From: Torreya grandis
Taxonomy: Eukaryota; Streptophyta; Pinopsida; Cupressales; Taxaceae
Direction of reading: 5' to 3'
Assembly: GCA_037957365.1 (NCBI GenBank)
Contig: JARHVA010004905.1
Span: 217,001 to 281,000 of the forward strand
Length of the DNA stretch: 64,000 nucleotides
Below are positions 12,714 to 25,619 of the stretch, piece after piece. The notes under the pieces are model-generated. The model did no database searches. It saw nothing but the letters and a program-made list of their open reading frames with translations, and had not been told where the DNA came from. The position numbers were made by a program, and so were the translations under genes. The number at the start of each line of letters is the position of its first letter. The first letter of the stretch is position 1.

Positions 12714-14841
12714 TTATGTAAAATCTAACCTCCTCCTTACTGGTCCTCTTGGATCAAAAGGAAAGTTAGTTGATGTACCATAAAATATTGAAATGTATTT
12801 ACCATCCCTTGATAGCTCTTTTCTATAACTAGGAGAAATTGGAGGTTCATGTCTTCTTGATGGTGTAATTAGGAGTCCAACCTCCATCCTTATGTACATT
12901 AATTGTAGGTATAGATCCAATACCCAATCATCATGCTCCTAGATCCATGTACTTTGCAATAACATCTTCAATTATTGATAATAATCATGTAGACCAGCAT
13001 GTTGTATCTTCTTTGTCATATCCTCAAGGCTGACCACTAAGTGAGATAAATTTGATTTTATGACTTCTTGAGGACATTTTTGATCATACTCAGCTTCCAA
13101 AAGTATATAAGCATATGGAGATGATGAGATAGGTTGATAACCATGCTTGAGATGTTCAAAAATGTCATCTTCTGAGGAAACAGCTACTTCTTGCTTGATG
13201 ATAAGCACTTTTCTCATCTTGTAATGGACTACATTCAAGTAAATAATACCCTAAAAAAAAGATGTCAAATGAATCTAAAGACTCTTTCTTATGAATTTGA
13301 AGTACAATTGGGACTTTTCCATTATGATCCTAAGGTTACAAATTATTTTCAACTTCTTGTGATGATTGGTACTCATTTTTTGTCACTTCTGCAAGCTCTT
13401 ATTATTCATGATGGATGGAAACCATTGTTGGATCAATGAATTCATGGAAAACACCTTCAAGTTGAACAATTGAAGTGTTTTCCTCTTGAATTTCATCCTC
13501 TACTCTTAGCCGATCTTTAATTACAACAATAAATTCTTTAACTTCATCAATTTCTTCCTTGACAGTGAGTGTATCTATGATGATGTCCTCCTTATGTTCA
13601 TGCAAAACTCTTTCATCTCCATCTACATCAACTACAACTTCTTCAATTACCTCAGAAAGGATAGGCTATTTCTATAGGATAGGCATAGTATATCCTTGAA
13701 ATTATTAAATAAGATGAGAAATATCCAATGGTTGTGCCATAGATACCTAATTTTTCTCTTGATCTTGAGGCTAATAAAACTAAACAACTATCACCTCCTC
13801 TCTCTACTGCACTATTTCTTGAATTTCTTTCCATGAAGGAAACAAATTTGTATTTTGAGGAGAGATGAGTGGAGGATGAATGATGTCTAATTTTTTTATT
13901 GAACTTAATGTCTTGAGGCATACTTCAATGTTCTTCTTTCTTCATGGAATGTTGTACCTAATTCCAAGTAATGAACTTGGGTTTATGAACTTCTTGCACT
14001 AGACTTGTGACACCCATGGATGTGAAATAAGGAATATATTATGGTGTTGAATTTTCATCTACCATTGAATATTAGAGACATTGATTTGAAATCTCAATTT
14101 ACTTGGCTAAATTAGCCTCAAAATCATGGATTAGATCACTAGGGATTTATTCCTACAAACTCAAAGATGTAGGCTCTTATATGATCTCTACAATCTGAAA
14201 ATTAAACTTCTCATAACAAAAATTTTCAACATTATAAGACCTCTCTTGGATATAATTCCAAGTATGAAAAATATTCAAGGTTTGGTTTGATTCATGAGGG
14301 CTATGATAAACATTAGTTTGTTGATCATAAAGGGAAAAGGGTAGTTCTATGGGAACATATTGTTGACTATGATAACCCCGGGGTTTCACATAAACCACTA
14401 ACCTCTCTTCAATGTTTACTATTAGATATCCAATGTCTAAAATATTAGAGATATTCTTTGAGTGACCTTACCTTATAAAATTTTCACATACCTCTTTAGC
14501 CTACTATAAATTTTCTCTCATATTCTAAATTTTTTACATGGAAACCTCCTCCCTGTAGCTCTTTTTAGTGTCTATACTTATCATCTCTTTCTCATATCCA
14601 AACAAAGTTTTATTGAATCTTAAGATGGATTATTTTGGGGATTGATTAGGCTGACTAATTGGATAAAAAACTCATGAGAGTGGTTATAGGACTGGTATGA
14701 GCTTTCATATTGCTGATAAGGGTCTGCATACTCATTATATGGCTGATATGGCTCATGATAGGACTGATATGGATAATAAGGATCATACTAAAATTGTTGT
14801 TAAGGAGAAGAATGAAAAAATATATATCTATAGGCTACCAT
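12714..14841 (-). pseudogene. LARD-1 core ORF (unknown, Tyr/Pro/Gln-rich start, acidic body)
   Basis: One minus-strand frame can be followed, through stops at likely Gln codons, from ATG at 14,841 (MVAYRYIFFHSSP) to a stop at 12,714, about 709 codons. Residues about 19-50 are rich in Tyr, Pro, Gln, Ser and Glu ('YDPYYPYQSYHEPYQPYNEY'). Open pieces follow at 14,398-14,177, 13,605-13,402 (acidic, 'VKEEIDEVKEF') and 13,238-12,972. The end reads 'SYRKELSRDGKYISIFYGTS'. No zinc knuckle, protease or polymerase motif is visible. LARD-2 carries an ORF of the same design in the same position. Frameshifts are likely between the pieces. I do not recognise a function. Confidence 0.6.
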
Positions 14842-14953
14842 GGCCTAGAAATTCAAGAAGATAACTGAAATTATGATAAACAATGTACCTTTTGCCTTGA
14901 GATGAGGATCATAGGAGTACTAGAAACTAGATCTGAAGATGATGTACTAAGTT

Positions 14954-14972
14954 GGTCTCACTAGGCATGCCA
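14954..14972 (-). promoter_or_regulatory. Conserved LTR-proximal motif, candidate primer-binding site of LARD-1
   Basis: On the minus strand this reads TGGCATGCCTAGTGAGACC. It starts five bases (AAAAT on the + strand) inside the right LTR. Position and the TGG start suit a tRNA primer site for a minus-strand element. The same 19-base slot in LARD-2 (45,232-45,250) matches at 13 positions, and all six differences are transitions. I cannot name the tRNA. Confidence 0.55.
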
Positions 14973-14977
14973 AAAAT

Positions 14978-17900
14978 TGTTATCACTTTGGAGAGCACCC
15001 TATTTGAAGATGTGGAAGGAACACCTTCTCTATAGTTGATAAAATTGGATCTTCTTAGAGTTTGGGTGACTCTATATTGAGAAGAACCTCTAGAGAGGGT
15101 TAGTTCCCTTAAGATTTATCTCTAAAACTAATATAATTTTGATTTTTTGGGATGAAAAGGGAGAAGGAAACTAAAATGGGAAATCCTATCTAATGGGGTG
15201 ATGCACCTAAATGATTGGTATTATTTGAAATATTTCTAAAATTGAGTAAGATACACATATGAATCTAAAAGAAAACTCTGCATTTAATCCTAAATATCAA
15301 TTTTTCAAAAGAAAGCCTAAAAGAAGTTTGTAAAGCAAATTCAAATCTTAGCTCTTCTAATGACCTATAGAGGATGATATTTTCATAGTAGGTGTGGAAA
15401 GGACCTAAAAAAGGGTAAGTATATGCCACTTTTATGATGGTACGTAGTCAAATTACACTTTATTCTGATCTAAAACTATATGCAAAAGATCTTCCTTTAT
15501 TTAATAAAATGGTGTTAATTATAATTTTTTTTTTTGCCTTCTAGAATTATCAAAAAATGGCTTCAAAAATCTAATATATATGTCAAAAAAAAGTATCTTA
15601 GCCAATGTGGCATTTATTTTAGAGAAGGATTAGTCTTGCTTAGTTAATTCAAGACTAACTCCTTTTGCAATATTAAAACAATTCATCACAAAATCTTCAA
15701 ACACCATAAAATGTGCATAATCCTCAAACTTGGCATAGAAATGAAGGTGGTGGGCCCATTTGACAAGTCAAATCCTCCTTCATGTATTATTCTATGCCAA
15801 TATTCAAAATTAAACTCCAATTGAAGTGTTTGATATATTTTAATGACATATCCACCAAGGAGATATGCATGATACTATGAAAAGTAAACTTGAAGCTTTG
15901 ATTGGTCAACTCCAAATAACTACATCTTGCATGAAAATATACCTTTTGAATAATTATAAGTGAATTAAATCTCCATGTAACAACAAAAAAGTGGCAATAA
16001 AACTCCATTATAAACTTCTTGATGACCATCTAATGCCAAACCCAAAATTGACACTTGATCAATTAGGCCTACTAGGCCAAATACGCTTAAAAGCAAAATA
16101 TGCATCTAAAATCCATTAAACCTGAAACAAGATGCCATGAAACCTAAAAAAATGATGAAATAGACTTGGAAAAACTTTCCTCATCATAAGATATGTGATT
16201 TTAATGGGAAAACACTCACCATTTAGTCAACAGGGTTGACTAGGCCCATTTGATCCATTTTCCTATAAATTGACCATTTTTATCAAGTTGGTAGGGATAA
16301 TTCTAGGATTATTTATAACCAAATGAAGATTTTAAGATGAATAAAAAGTCTTAGGCTTTAAGATACAATGATTAGATTTCATTGAACTATCATGTAATTC
16401 ATTTTACATTTTTTTCCATAAAAAAACATGATTTATACCCTCATCCATATATCTACATACATAAAATTGGAATTTATATAATCCTCTTTAGTTTTACTTG
16501 ATGTTTGAAGAGGTTTTAGGTCTATCCATGTTTATTTGATTGCAAGAAAATCAATCTTTTTTAAAACTATTTTTTAAAATTATTTAGGAGGCTTTTAAAG
16601 TTGAATCTTCAAAATGATAATTCATTAAGTACAAACCTCTGAATCTAAAAATATTTCCATTGAAATGTATTAAACTTACCTCCCTAACTTTCTTGAAAAT
16701 ATTGGGTTCCCATGTGAAAGATTTGAAAAGTTACCATGTGGAGGAAATTTGTCTGTAAGGTTTAACTTACATTCTTAGCTACTTACGCTCTTAATAATTG
16801 TTCATAAAGCATATCCCCTCAACTAATTTAAAATTTTCATGAATTATAAGTACATAGGATTCCTAAAAATATAATAATATCATTTATCCAAACTCCACAT
16901 GTGGTGAAAGATATGAGCATCTAAATAGGAGGCTCGAAAGGGTGTATAGAACTACAAAAAGTGAAAAAGCTTCACCAAGATGAAAATGAATCTTCCCCAG
17001 CTTCTAAAATCCTAATAAAATAATCATGGGGTCTTTAATATGCTAAAAAAACACTCTAAAAGTCTTCTTTTCTTGAAAAAGTCAAAAATGCCTGTTTGGC
17101 CTATATGCCTTTTTGGCCTATATGCCTATTTGCTTGTAAAAGCATGTATGAGCATGGTTTACCTATAATTTAGATTTTTGACACTCTTGAAAGTTTTTAT
17201 TATCATGGAAAACATCATCCCACACTTTTAAAAGTTTTACCTTGCCTTAGAAACCTTTGTGGCACTCCAGAATGATGACTTCTCAAATGGTGACCTCCAA
17301 TAGACATGTTAATGACTGTGACAAAATAGTGAGTACTTCCACTCATCTAATGGAAATGAATTGTTTTCAAAAGGTTATCCAACTAATGATTACCCTATTT
17401 ACAAAACTTGAGGTCTTAAAACCACTTGTACCTCCCATAATCCTTGATTTCCTTATAAATTGACCCCCTGTGCATGGACTATTTGCATATTTGATTAAAT
17501 TTTGCATATTTTGAAGGTAATTTCATGAGTTTGAGATATTTTTAAGGTCAAATAATTTTTATTTATTTTAATATATCAATATAAAATGAGGGTTTCTCTA
17601 CACAATTCCTATATGGCAATTTGACCAGTTTCAAGCTTTTTAGACCTTAAACTAGGTATATTATATACAATGGCCATAGTAGACAATTGGGGTGAATTAA
17701 TGTTCATAAGTGATTGGATAAATTTTCCTCTTGACTAGATCACCTCATGATGATTTTCCTTATGATCTTAAAACACTCTATGAAAGTTTTTTTTTGTTAG
17801 ACCATTAGCTTTGTCCTTTTTTTGATGCTTGAAGGTCCTTTAACCTTCATATGACTATAGGTGTACTCATGAGGTGATATATCTATGGAGGTGTACTTGA

Positions 17901-20900
17901 TTTTATCTTGATTTACCTTATAAACCTCACTCAAATTCATCTTTCTCTAAGAGCCCTTTATACTACAAACACTTCACTTCCATTATTTAGAGCTTGTTGA
18001 CCTAAACCTTATAGTCCAACATGACCTCTTACTACTGTAGGTACTCTTTTGGGATTAACCTAACTATATGATTTGTCAATGATTTTTATATCATGAAAAT
18101 TTTATGAGTATAAATGATCAAATTCACTTCATAGCATTCTTTGAATTGAAACTTTCAGTCTAGGCCTTCTATGCTTGACAACTTGTAGATGGCTACAAGT
18201 TTGCCTGAGTATGCCTATAGACTATGTTTAAGCTTAATAAGGTCCATTAGGATAGTGAATTTAAGGTGATATTTTTACTTTTAATTAATTAGTATATGAA
18301 ATTTGTCATCCCTATATGAGTATGCCAATCACAACTTAAAAACATTCTTTTAAAATTTAAGTGGATTCATGATCTCTGAGATATATATTCTATATGATTT
18401 TTGTATTAATATTCTTATAGGTGGTATTTAATTATAGATTACCCTATTTGTAACTTTGGAATGCTTGTGGTGACCACACTTTTTGTGATTGATGTATTAG
18501 ATACCACATTGATGGCTTTCACAACCTTAAATTGAGGCATACTTACATCTCTTGGAAGGCTTATTGATGATCAAAACCCTTACCACTATGGATATGTCCA
18601 TACAATCCTATAGGGTTTCATTTAATGTCTCATTAGCTCCATCAAGCCTTATATGAACTATAGGGTTATTCTATATCTCGATGATAAATTTATCTCAACA
18701 CCTTGTTGAAAAAATGACCTTCAAATCACTACAACTATTAGAAGCCCTGTACTATAGTACTCCTCCTAATGTAGCTTTTAGATGGCTATAGCTTATCATC
18801 TACTACCTGTAGGTGAATTTTAGAAACCCTCTTAAGATTTTAAAGTTTTAAAGTATCTTATTCTCCTTGAAAACTATGAGATTACCAGTCTCAAAAGTCT
18901 ATATATCCTTGACAATCAACTAGCCATTGAAAGTCTATACCTCTTAGGGATTAGGCTTTTCTATACTATAACACATGCATGTAGGTTTTCTATATTAGCC
19001 ATGCTATGATGCTTAATTGGTGTATGAAATATATTTATTATCATGAGAACCTTTGACTATGATTAATTTTATAGCTAATACATCTTGGTCATACTAGAAC
19101 CTCAAGAAGATTCTTCTTTGAATTTGAATCCTCATTGGCACTCATTACATCACCTTGTCTGACTATACTATTGTAGGTGATCATATTAGTGTCAGGGTCC
19201 AAATTGAAGGTCCATGTAATCATTATTAGCTTAATGTTAGATTCCTTCTTTCATATTGCATTGAGGCTTCCACTAGACCTTGAGGAAGGTCTATTTATGT
19301 TTTAAATCTCCATTGAACCTGTATAGCCATACTTTGGCTATGTATGGTGGTTGTGATGTCACACTATATGGAAGGAATCTACATATGCCCTTAAGGGAGG
19401 TCTAACACTTGATTTTTATTGATTCCTCCTTATGATTTCTTTATTCCCTCATATTTCCAAGAAGGCTTCCCCTACCTTGATTCTTCCTTGGATTATATGA
19501 ACATACCCTATCTGAGTTAGTTATTTCTATAGGTACAACATTCATGATTTTACTTGTGCCCTTAAAGGTCTATAAACACCTTTATCAATGTTCATGACCC
19601 TTTGATCATGATTTAGCTCCTTGAGAATGAAAATATAGAATTAATGTGGGTATGGGTGATGAAACCATGAAAGGAGGATGAAATATGTTGAAAATGAATG
19701 AATGGAGATGGAAAAGAGATTGAAACATCGTGATAATGGGTATGTATGGCAGTGATATGAAGTGAGTGAGGTGGAAGTGGGGAATAAGAACCTATAGGTA
19801 TGATAAGACCATGGTAAGGAAATAAATTCAAATAAGGACTCATCACCATCACTTCACATGACCTTAAAGGCTATTATACTAGGGAAAGAGACTAAAATTG
19901 AATCATAGTTGTCTTTAAAAACCTCAAAATTTGTAAAAATTCCTTAATTTATGCTAAACTAGCACATTGAGACACCTAGAAGCATGGATATGGGATTTAT
20001 ATCCATGAAACAAGAATAAATTATAAGAATTATGATTGGAAATCATAACAACCTAATGGGAACCCTATAAACATGAACTTCTTGAAAACTTGAAGCTGCC
20101 ATCTCCTTCCATGACCATACAACTTCTCCTTGTAAGCTTGTTAACTAAAGATTTGATTGAATAACTTGGTGAGATTTATTTGACCTTGAATTTTATTAAT
20201 AATACCTAAAATAGGCCATATAAAGGTATCTTGAATTTCCAATATTTTTTAACAACTTGAATTTCCCTAAAATTCTACCCTGGTGAGGAGAAATTAGAGA
20301 AAATTGGTTGCCTTTCTGGTTGTAGGGTAGAAAAAATTGACCTATTTTTAACTAGATTGTTCATCAGCTTAGATAATACAATTAAAGATACACTTAGATC
20401 ATCAATAATAACTCTGAGTCTATCTTTTTCACCCCAAATTTAAGATCTGTACCCTTTCTTAGAAGTCCATACTACTTGCAAAGCTGGAAGCAGGTCTCTT
20501 TATGCCAACAAGTAAAGTACACACTAGTTTTATGATTGTATGGCCATGAATTTCCATGAAAATGCTCATGAAACCTAAATATTCCTTTAAGATGATTCAA
20601 CCTGCTTTGTATTGTATGGAAACTATATGGATTCCATACTTCTCTCGTAAAAATGAAGAAAAATAGTCTTTTCTTGCCTTTTAAAGACTACCAAAGCATT
20701 CAACTACTTGGAATGGAAGTATTGAGAATAATTAAATGGTATAACATGAAAAATATAATTTTAAAACCATTTTTTCTATTTAAACTTGAAAATTTGGCAT
20801 GTGTGGGCTATTTTGGGGCCTTTTTGGCTTATAAGACATATCAAAACACTTTTTCATGACTTGAAATTTTAGACTTAGGATAATATCATAGATTTAAGAA

Positions 20901-21087
20901 TGTTAAAAGATTTTTTGAGATAATAATTACCCATTTAAAATCCATTTTTAAGAGTTTCTACTAAAATTATTTCTTTTAAGGCCATAAATGATCAGTTTGA
21001 CTAGCTGCAAAGGGTTAATGACCAGTTTTAGGAAAGTTTCAAATGATAGGGGTAGTAATTTGACCTTGACAGGTCAAATTACTAGCA
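14978..21087 (-). repeat. LARD-1 right LTR (6.1 kb)
   Basis: Second copy of the 6,359-12,464 repeat, opening TGTTATCACTTT and closing TACTAGCA before the TTTAT duplication. In minus orientation this is the 5' LTR. Differences from the other copy look mostly like transitions and short indels. Confidence 0.9.
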
Positions 21088-21092
21088 TTTAT
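21088..21092. repeat. Target-site duplication TTTAT, right copy
   Basis: Identical to 6,354-6,358. Removing the element and one copy of TTTAT keeps ORF X in frame across the join. Confidence 0.9.
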
Positions 21093-21425
21093 CTCTAGAT
21101 ATTTCATTTGTGAAGGTAGGTTTCCCATGCTTCATGGTATACACTTCAATTTCATGAATCATTTGTGGCAAGGAATAGAGATAAAAATTTAAAACTTCTT
21201 GTTCCACATGATCAAAAAAATGTTAAAGGCATTTCCAAAAGGTAATTCCAAATATATTTCCCATAATTGTCTAATATAATTGATTGTTCAAGATTATTTG
21301 CAAAGAACTAATCCCAACATCAGTTAGGAAGAATTTCTCCAAGTACTAAGAAATGTAAAAAGTGATAGAGAAGGAAATGAAATAGAAGAAGAATTGGGGG
21401 TTGAAGGAAAAAGATTAGAAGAAGC

Positions 21426-21570
21426 CCTTTCTATAGCTCCATAATAATCTATAGCTAAAAACCTTCCTATAGCTCCATAAGAACCTAGAGAATGAGACCT
21501 TCCTATAGCCACACAAGAACCTATATAGGAAGTTCTTCTTGCAACAACACAAAAACCTACAGTAGGGACT
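21426..21570 (+). repeat. Four 36-bp tandem units inside ORF X
   Basis: Units begin at 21,426, 21,462, 21,498 and 21,534 around the phrase ccttcctatagctccataa, exactly 36 bases apart. They keep the reading frame and encode a 12-residue repeat like 'LPIAP.EPRE'. The fourth unit is the most diverged. Confidence 0.75.
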
Positions 21571-23741
21571 GAATGATGGACTTCCATAAGTAGGGAGTCT
21601 AGAAAGAGGAAGAATCTCATTCTCTAACTTGATTTAGAGGAGTTTGAGGAGGAACTTCCACCTTCTCCCAAAAATGCCAAGGTGACCTCTACTCCTTGTA
21701 GATCCCATAGATTGAGAAGAAAAATGAGAAATAAACCTTCTTCTATTATTGAAATTAATGAAGAATCTAGAGAAGAATAGACTTATAGTAGTGATGAATA
21801 ATCCCTAAAGGCTAAAAAGGGATAATGTTCTTTAGAATATAATTAGGAGGTAGTAAAAGTATAGTATAATCTTGAAGAGTTGCATGAGGAACCAATGTAG
21901 GAGTAAGTGGGATAATTGGGGAAACCTATTGTATAAATGAAATTTCCCGCTCTAAAGTAAGGCCTATAAGAAATAGAGAAAATAAGAAAGAAGATATAAG
22001 ATTAGTTTGGAGGAGGACTATATGCACTTTCTACAGTAGACTCTTAGTTGTAGCACTCTACCAAAGACCATCTAGTAATCATTATTTCACAGCCTTCTAT
22101 AGAGGTAAATCAATAAGAATAACCTAAAATTTCCCAAGAAGTTAGGTATCATTCCTCATTTGCAATATCTTCTAAATTGATGAATTATATGGATAGTCAA
22201 TCTAAAATTTTAAAATAATTGAGAATAGAAAATAAGAAATGAAAAGAAGAGAATAAGTTAAAGGAAGAGAGAATATCCAAACTAAAGCATAAAATTGAAG
22301 ATATGGCTGGTCTTACCCAATAAATCCTTAACTACAAGCCTTCTACAAGAGTTTATTTAGTCTAACTTAAAGAGAAATGGCATAAGTTCAAATTTATGAT
22401 AATTTATTGTGACATGCCTCATGAATTCATTGATCCTCTTTCCTTATTTTCTATCTATAAATAAAGTTCACAAGAAGAACAAGCATAATTGTATGAGTTC
22501 TTCCTTCACAATTATGTTGTTCCTTATGACAGATTGGAATCCTAATCTATATGTTGGAGATGTCCAACTAAATTTATTTTCATCATATTTGTTTAATGAG
22601 TAAAGAAGAGGAAGATAAGTAGCTAAATATAAGAAAAAGGAGAAGTAAAAAAATCTTCTTATCAAGAGAGAATCAATGGAACCTAATGTTGTATTGGCTG
22701 AATGGGATAATATCATGTTGAAGAAAGAAGTCAAAGCTTGGTTTGTGAAGAATTATGATGAAGCCCAATATTTTTATTTAGGATTGATAAATTATACTAG
22801 TCTTGCAGCCAAAGAGTCCTGTAATGAATGATGGAATGAGCTCACTCTTACACCAAAAAAGAGAGAGCCATATTCCCATTTTAACATGAATGCAACATTT
22901 AAGAGGATCACAAAATATATTTTTCTTGTAGGAAAAATGGGATACCAATTTCTAAACCTAAAGTTCTAGCCACCTCTGTTCTCATATCCTATTATAGATT
23001 TGGATGATAAGGCCCCAATGGATGAAGCCAAGGAAGTCAAAATATGGCAACTATTTGAATAGAGGCACGGATTCTATACTCACCTTTCTATGGTGCTATA
23101 TATCTTATGGATTTTAGAGTTATTTTTGAAATGGGAATGAACAAGTTTACTACTTGAGGTCAAGCAAGATCTTATGTTGGGAGGTGTGATGATCCCGATA
23201 AATGTTCTATTCTTGTCTTCATCTATTGTACTCATCCTGCATGTTAACCATGCTTTTGAACACTTTTCTAGAAGTTTCCTTCTGCATATAGCCATAATAT
23301 TGCAAATAGCATTATGTTTCTATACTCTTTTAATAGTTATAATTATGTATCAAAATTAAATATATGATAAGTATCTATTGCTTTAGGATGATTTTTTTAT
23401 AATGTGTTTTAAGGAAGTTTGGAGAGATAGGTATATATCATAGAACATCCTACAATAAATGAATCTCATTACATAGATTATCCTACAACCACTGCATGAC
23501 CAATGCCACGTATGAATAGATTTTGATTCTTCTTTCAACTGACTCATAGAAACAACTATAACCTCTATGGAGCCCAATAAGGAAGTTGTTGAAGGTAGAA
23601 ACATTTTTGTTTGTCCTATAATAAATTCATAGAATTCACATGAAAGATATCTTTAGCAAAAAGAGCCAATTTCTGTTATCCTAAGTTGAATGTATCTTAG
23701 ATTAGAATATATATTATTTTGTATAAAACAATCTCTTCTAT

Positions 23742-23874
<133 letters not shown>

Positions 23875-23909
23875 ACGTACGCGTGCATGCGTGTGTGTGC
23901 ACGCACACA

Positions 23910-25600
23910 TCAAATTTGAGATATAATAGATGTTGATTAGAGATTATCAAAAGTATATTTTGTCAAGAAACTATCATTTTAATTTCCTGTAACAATTCAT
24001 TGCTGCATTTTTTATTAATATGAACAAGCATTTTTGAGTTTAATTAATTGTTGTGAGAGTAAATATTGAAGATGGAGTTGAAAGGGCCCCCTTTGTAATT
24101 TTTTAACAACAATCCAACCCATTTCAATAGCTAATCATGTTATATAATTTCTTTATGCATTATGTGTTTCATTTCTAAATTGTGTGATTTACATTCTTGC
24201 TTAGATTTGTTTAAGGAAGCTTCCAACACATAAGCATTTATTTCATAGGATTTTTTTCATGTTTAATTTATAGAATTCAATTTATTTCATGACTTCACAT
24301 CTTAGATAAAAATTAGTAGAAGGTCAAATTATAAGATTAAGTGTGCACATATAATGATATCATCCTATCAAGTATACATCTTCAGGTTGACATATAAATG
24401 AGGTAGAAGGTATAGGTCCATGGTAACTCTCCTTGTTCATTTTGATCAAGATAAGTATATCTGATTGTTAATTGACTACTAGTCACCCCCCTTCCTCTTA
24501 CCAAGAGCTTGGATCCTCACTTTCTCTTTCCTATACAGACTGACCACAAACTTGAAAGCTTATCCATGGCTACCAAAGAGCTCAATGTAGAAAGGAAAAT
24601 GGTTTTTGACTTGTCTTGCACATTTTGGACATGAAAATTATCTATGACACCTAAAATAAACCTTACATGAATTACATGACCTTTCCCAACTCTAGCATGG
24701 CCATACAAATCTATATAAGGTTTGAAGACACCTATAAAACCTTAGTTTCCTACATTTTCTCAAGTTTCAAGCCCTGGGATGCCATTGGTGGGTAAGATAA
24801 GGGGGAAAAATTTAAAATGACATTTTAAAATAGATTTTATGGTTTGGGGGAGTTGAATGGATAGACCTTCCCATGTGTGGGGCCCATTTGATGAATAAAA
24901 GGTGGGTTTGGCTCCAAAATAGACTCTTTATGATATGAAACTACCCCCACATACTTTATGATTGAAATGAGATCATTTTAAGACCCTTATAATATAATGA
25001 GACACTAAAATATTCCCCTTTTCCAAATTTTTATAATGCAAATGACTCATATGAGGTGTTTGAGGGTCATTTGATGCCTTTGAAGGGATAGTTAAAGCAT
25101 GAAAAGGTTTGGGTTATCATACCATGTAAAATGGCCTTAAATATAGGTAAAACCTCATGTTATAACTTAGAAAAGGTTTAGATATTCTATCCATCATGAT
25201 ACCAAGGTCTCTTCTTAAGGAATGGCTTAAAATAAACCTAAAACCATGAAAACTAAGAACCTTAATCTTGTCAAATTACCTTAACTTCTGCTAAATATCC
25301 TTAAATTTTTCAACATGGAAAAGACTAATATATAGGTTTTATGATACATTGACACCATTAAAATCACTTCAAAGACCATCATGATACCTTAACACATCCT
25401 CTAAGGGCCCAAAACAACTATGACATGATGACTTAACAAGCAGGCTCCAACATATAACATGACACCTCTAACAAGTGCTAAAAGGATTTCAAGGAGAATT
25501 TGGAGACTATGAAAAGATTTAGACCATCATGTGTAGGCTTGGATGGGTTATATGGGAGAGTTTTTAATTTTAGGGGTTGACATTTAGCTTAGGAGGATAA
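23910..25600. other. No recognisable gene
   Basis: AT-rich sequence with no motif that I can assign. A polypyrimidine run at 24,484-24,498 (accccccttcctctt) would be a purine tract on the minus strand, and a TG follows it there. No retrotransposon coding was found next to it. Confidence 0.5.
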
Positions 25601-25619
25601 ATTGTCGATAATTGTGGTA

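Larger units (their letters stand above)
6359..21087 (-). mobile_element. LARD-1: non-autonomous LTR retrotransposon with giant LTRs
   Basis: Two direct copies of about 6.1 kb flank a 2,513-bp core. Each copy opens with TGTTATCAC and closes with CA, and TTTAT is duplicated outside. Sampled stretches of the two copies agree at roughly 85-90 percent by eye. No gag, protease, RT, RNase H or integrase motif was found anywhere in the 14.7 kb. The LTRs make up 83 percent of the length, which fits the LARD (large retrotransposon derivative) class. The strand is taken from the core ORF and from the conserved motif beside the right LTR; a second primer-site-like motif on the other edge argues the opposite way (see findings). 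Confidence 0.92.
21088..23360 (+). pseudogene. ORF X, downstream part (unknown function)
   Basis: The frame interrupted at 6,358 resumes here with 'SRYFICEGRFPMLHGIHFNF' and runs, with stops mostly at expected Gln or Trp codons, to 'IVIIMYQN' and a stop at about 23,357. A 12-residue repeat lies at 21,426-21,570. The stretch from about 22,690 to 23,360 is best kept ('LAEWDNIMLKKEVKAWFVKN', 'GVMIPINVLFLSSSIVLIL'). Its last 80 residues are hydrophobic. A Lys/Glu-rich segment around 22,200-22,320 may form a coiled coil. In-frame reading may continue to about 23,740. No catalytic motif was seen and I do not know the product. Alternatives are a gag-like ORF of a non-autonomous element or a host pseudogene. 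Confidence 0.55.

Noticed and set aside
14820..14832. TATA-like string near the LARD-1 ORF start
   Set aside because: Such strings are common by chance in DNA this AT-rich and it lies inside the ORF rather than in an LTR.
24484..24498. Polypyrimidine run that could be a minus-strand polypurine tract followed by TG
   Set aside because: No retrotransposon coding and no paired LTR could be found beside it.
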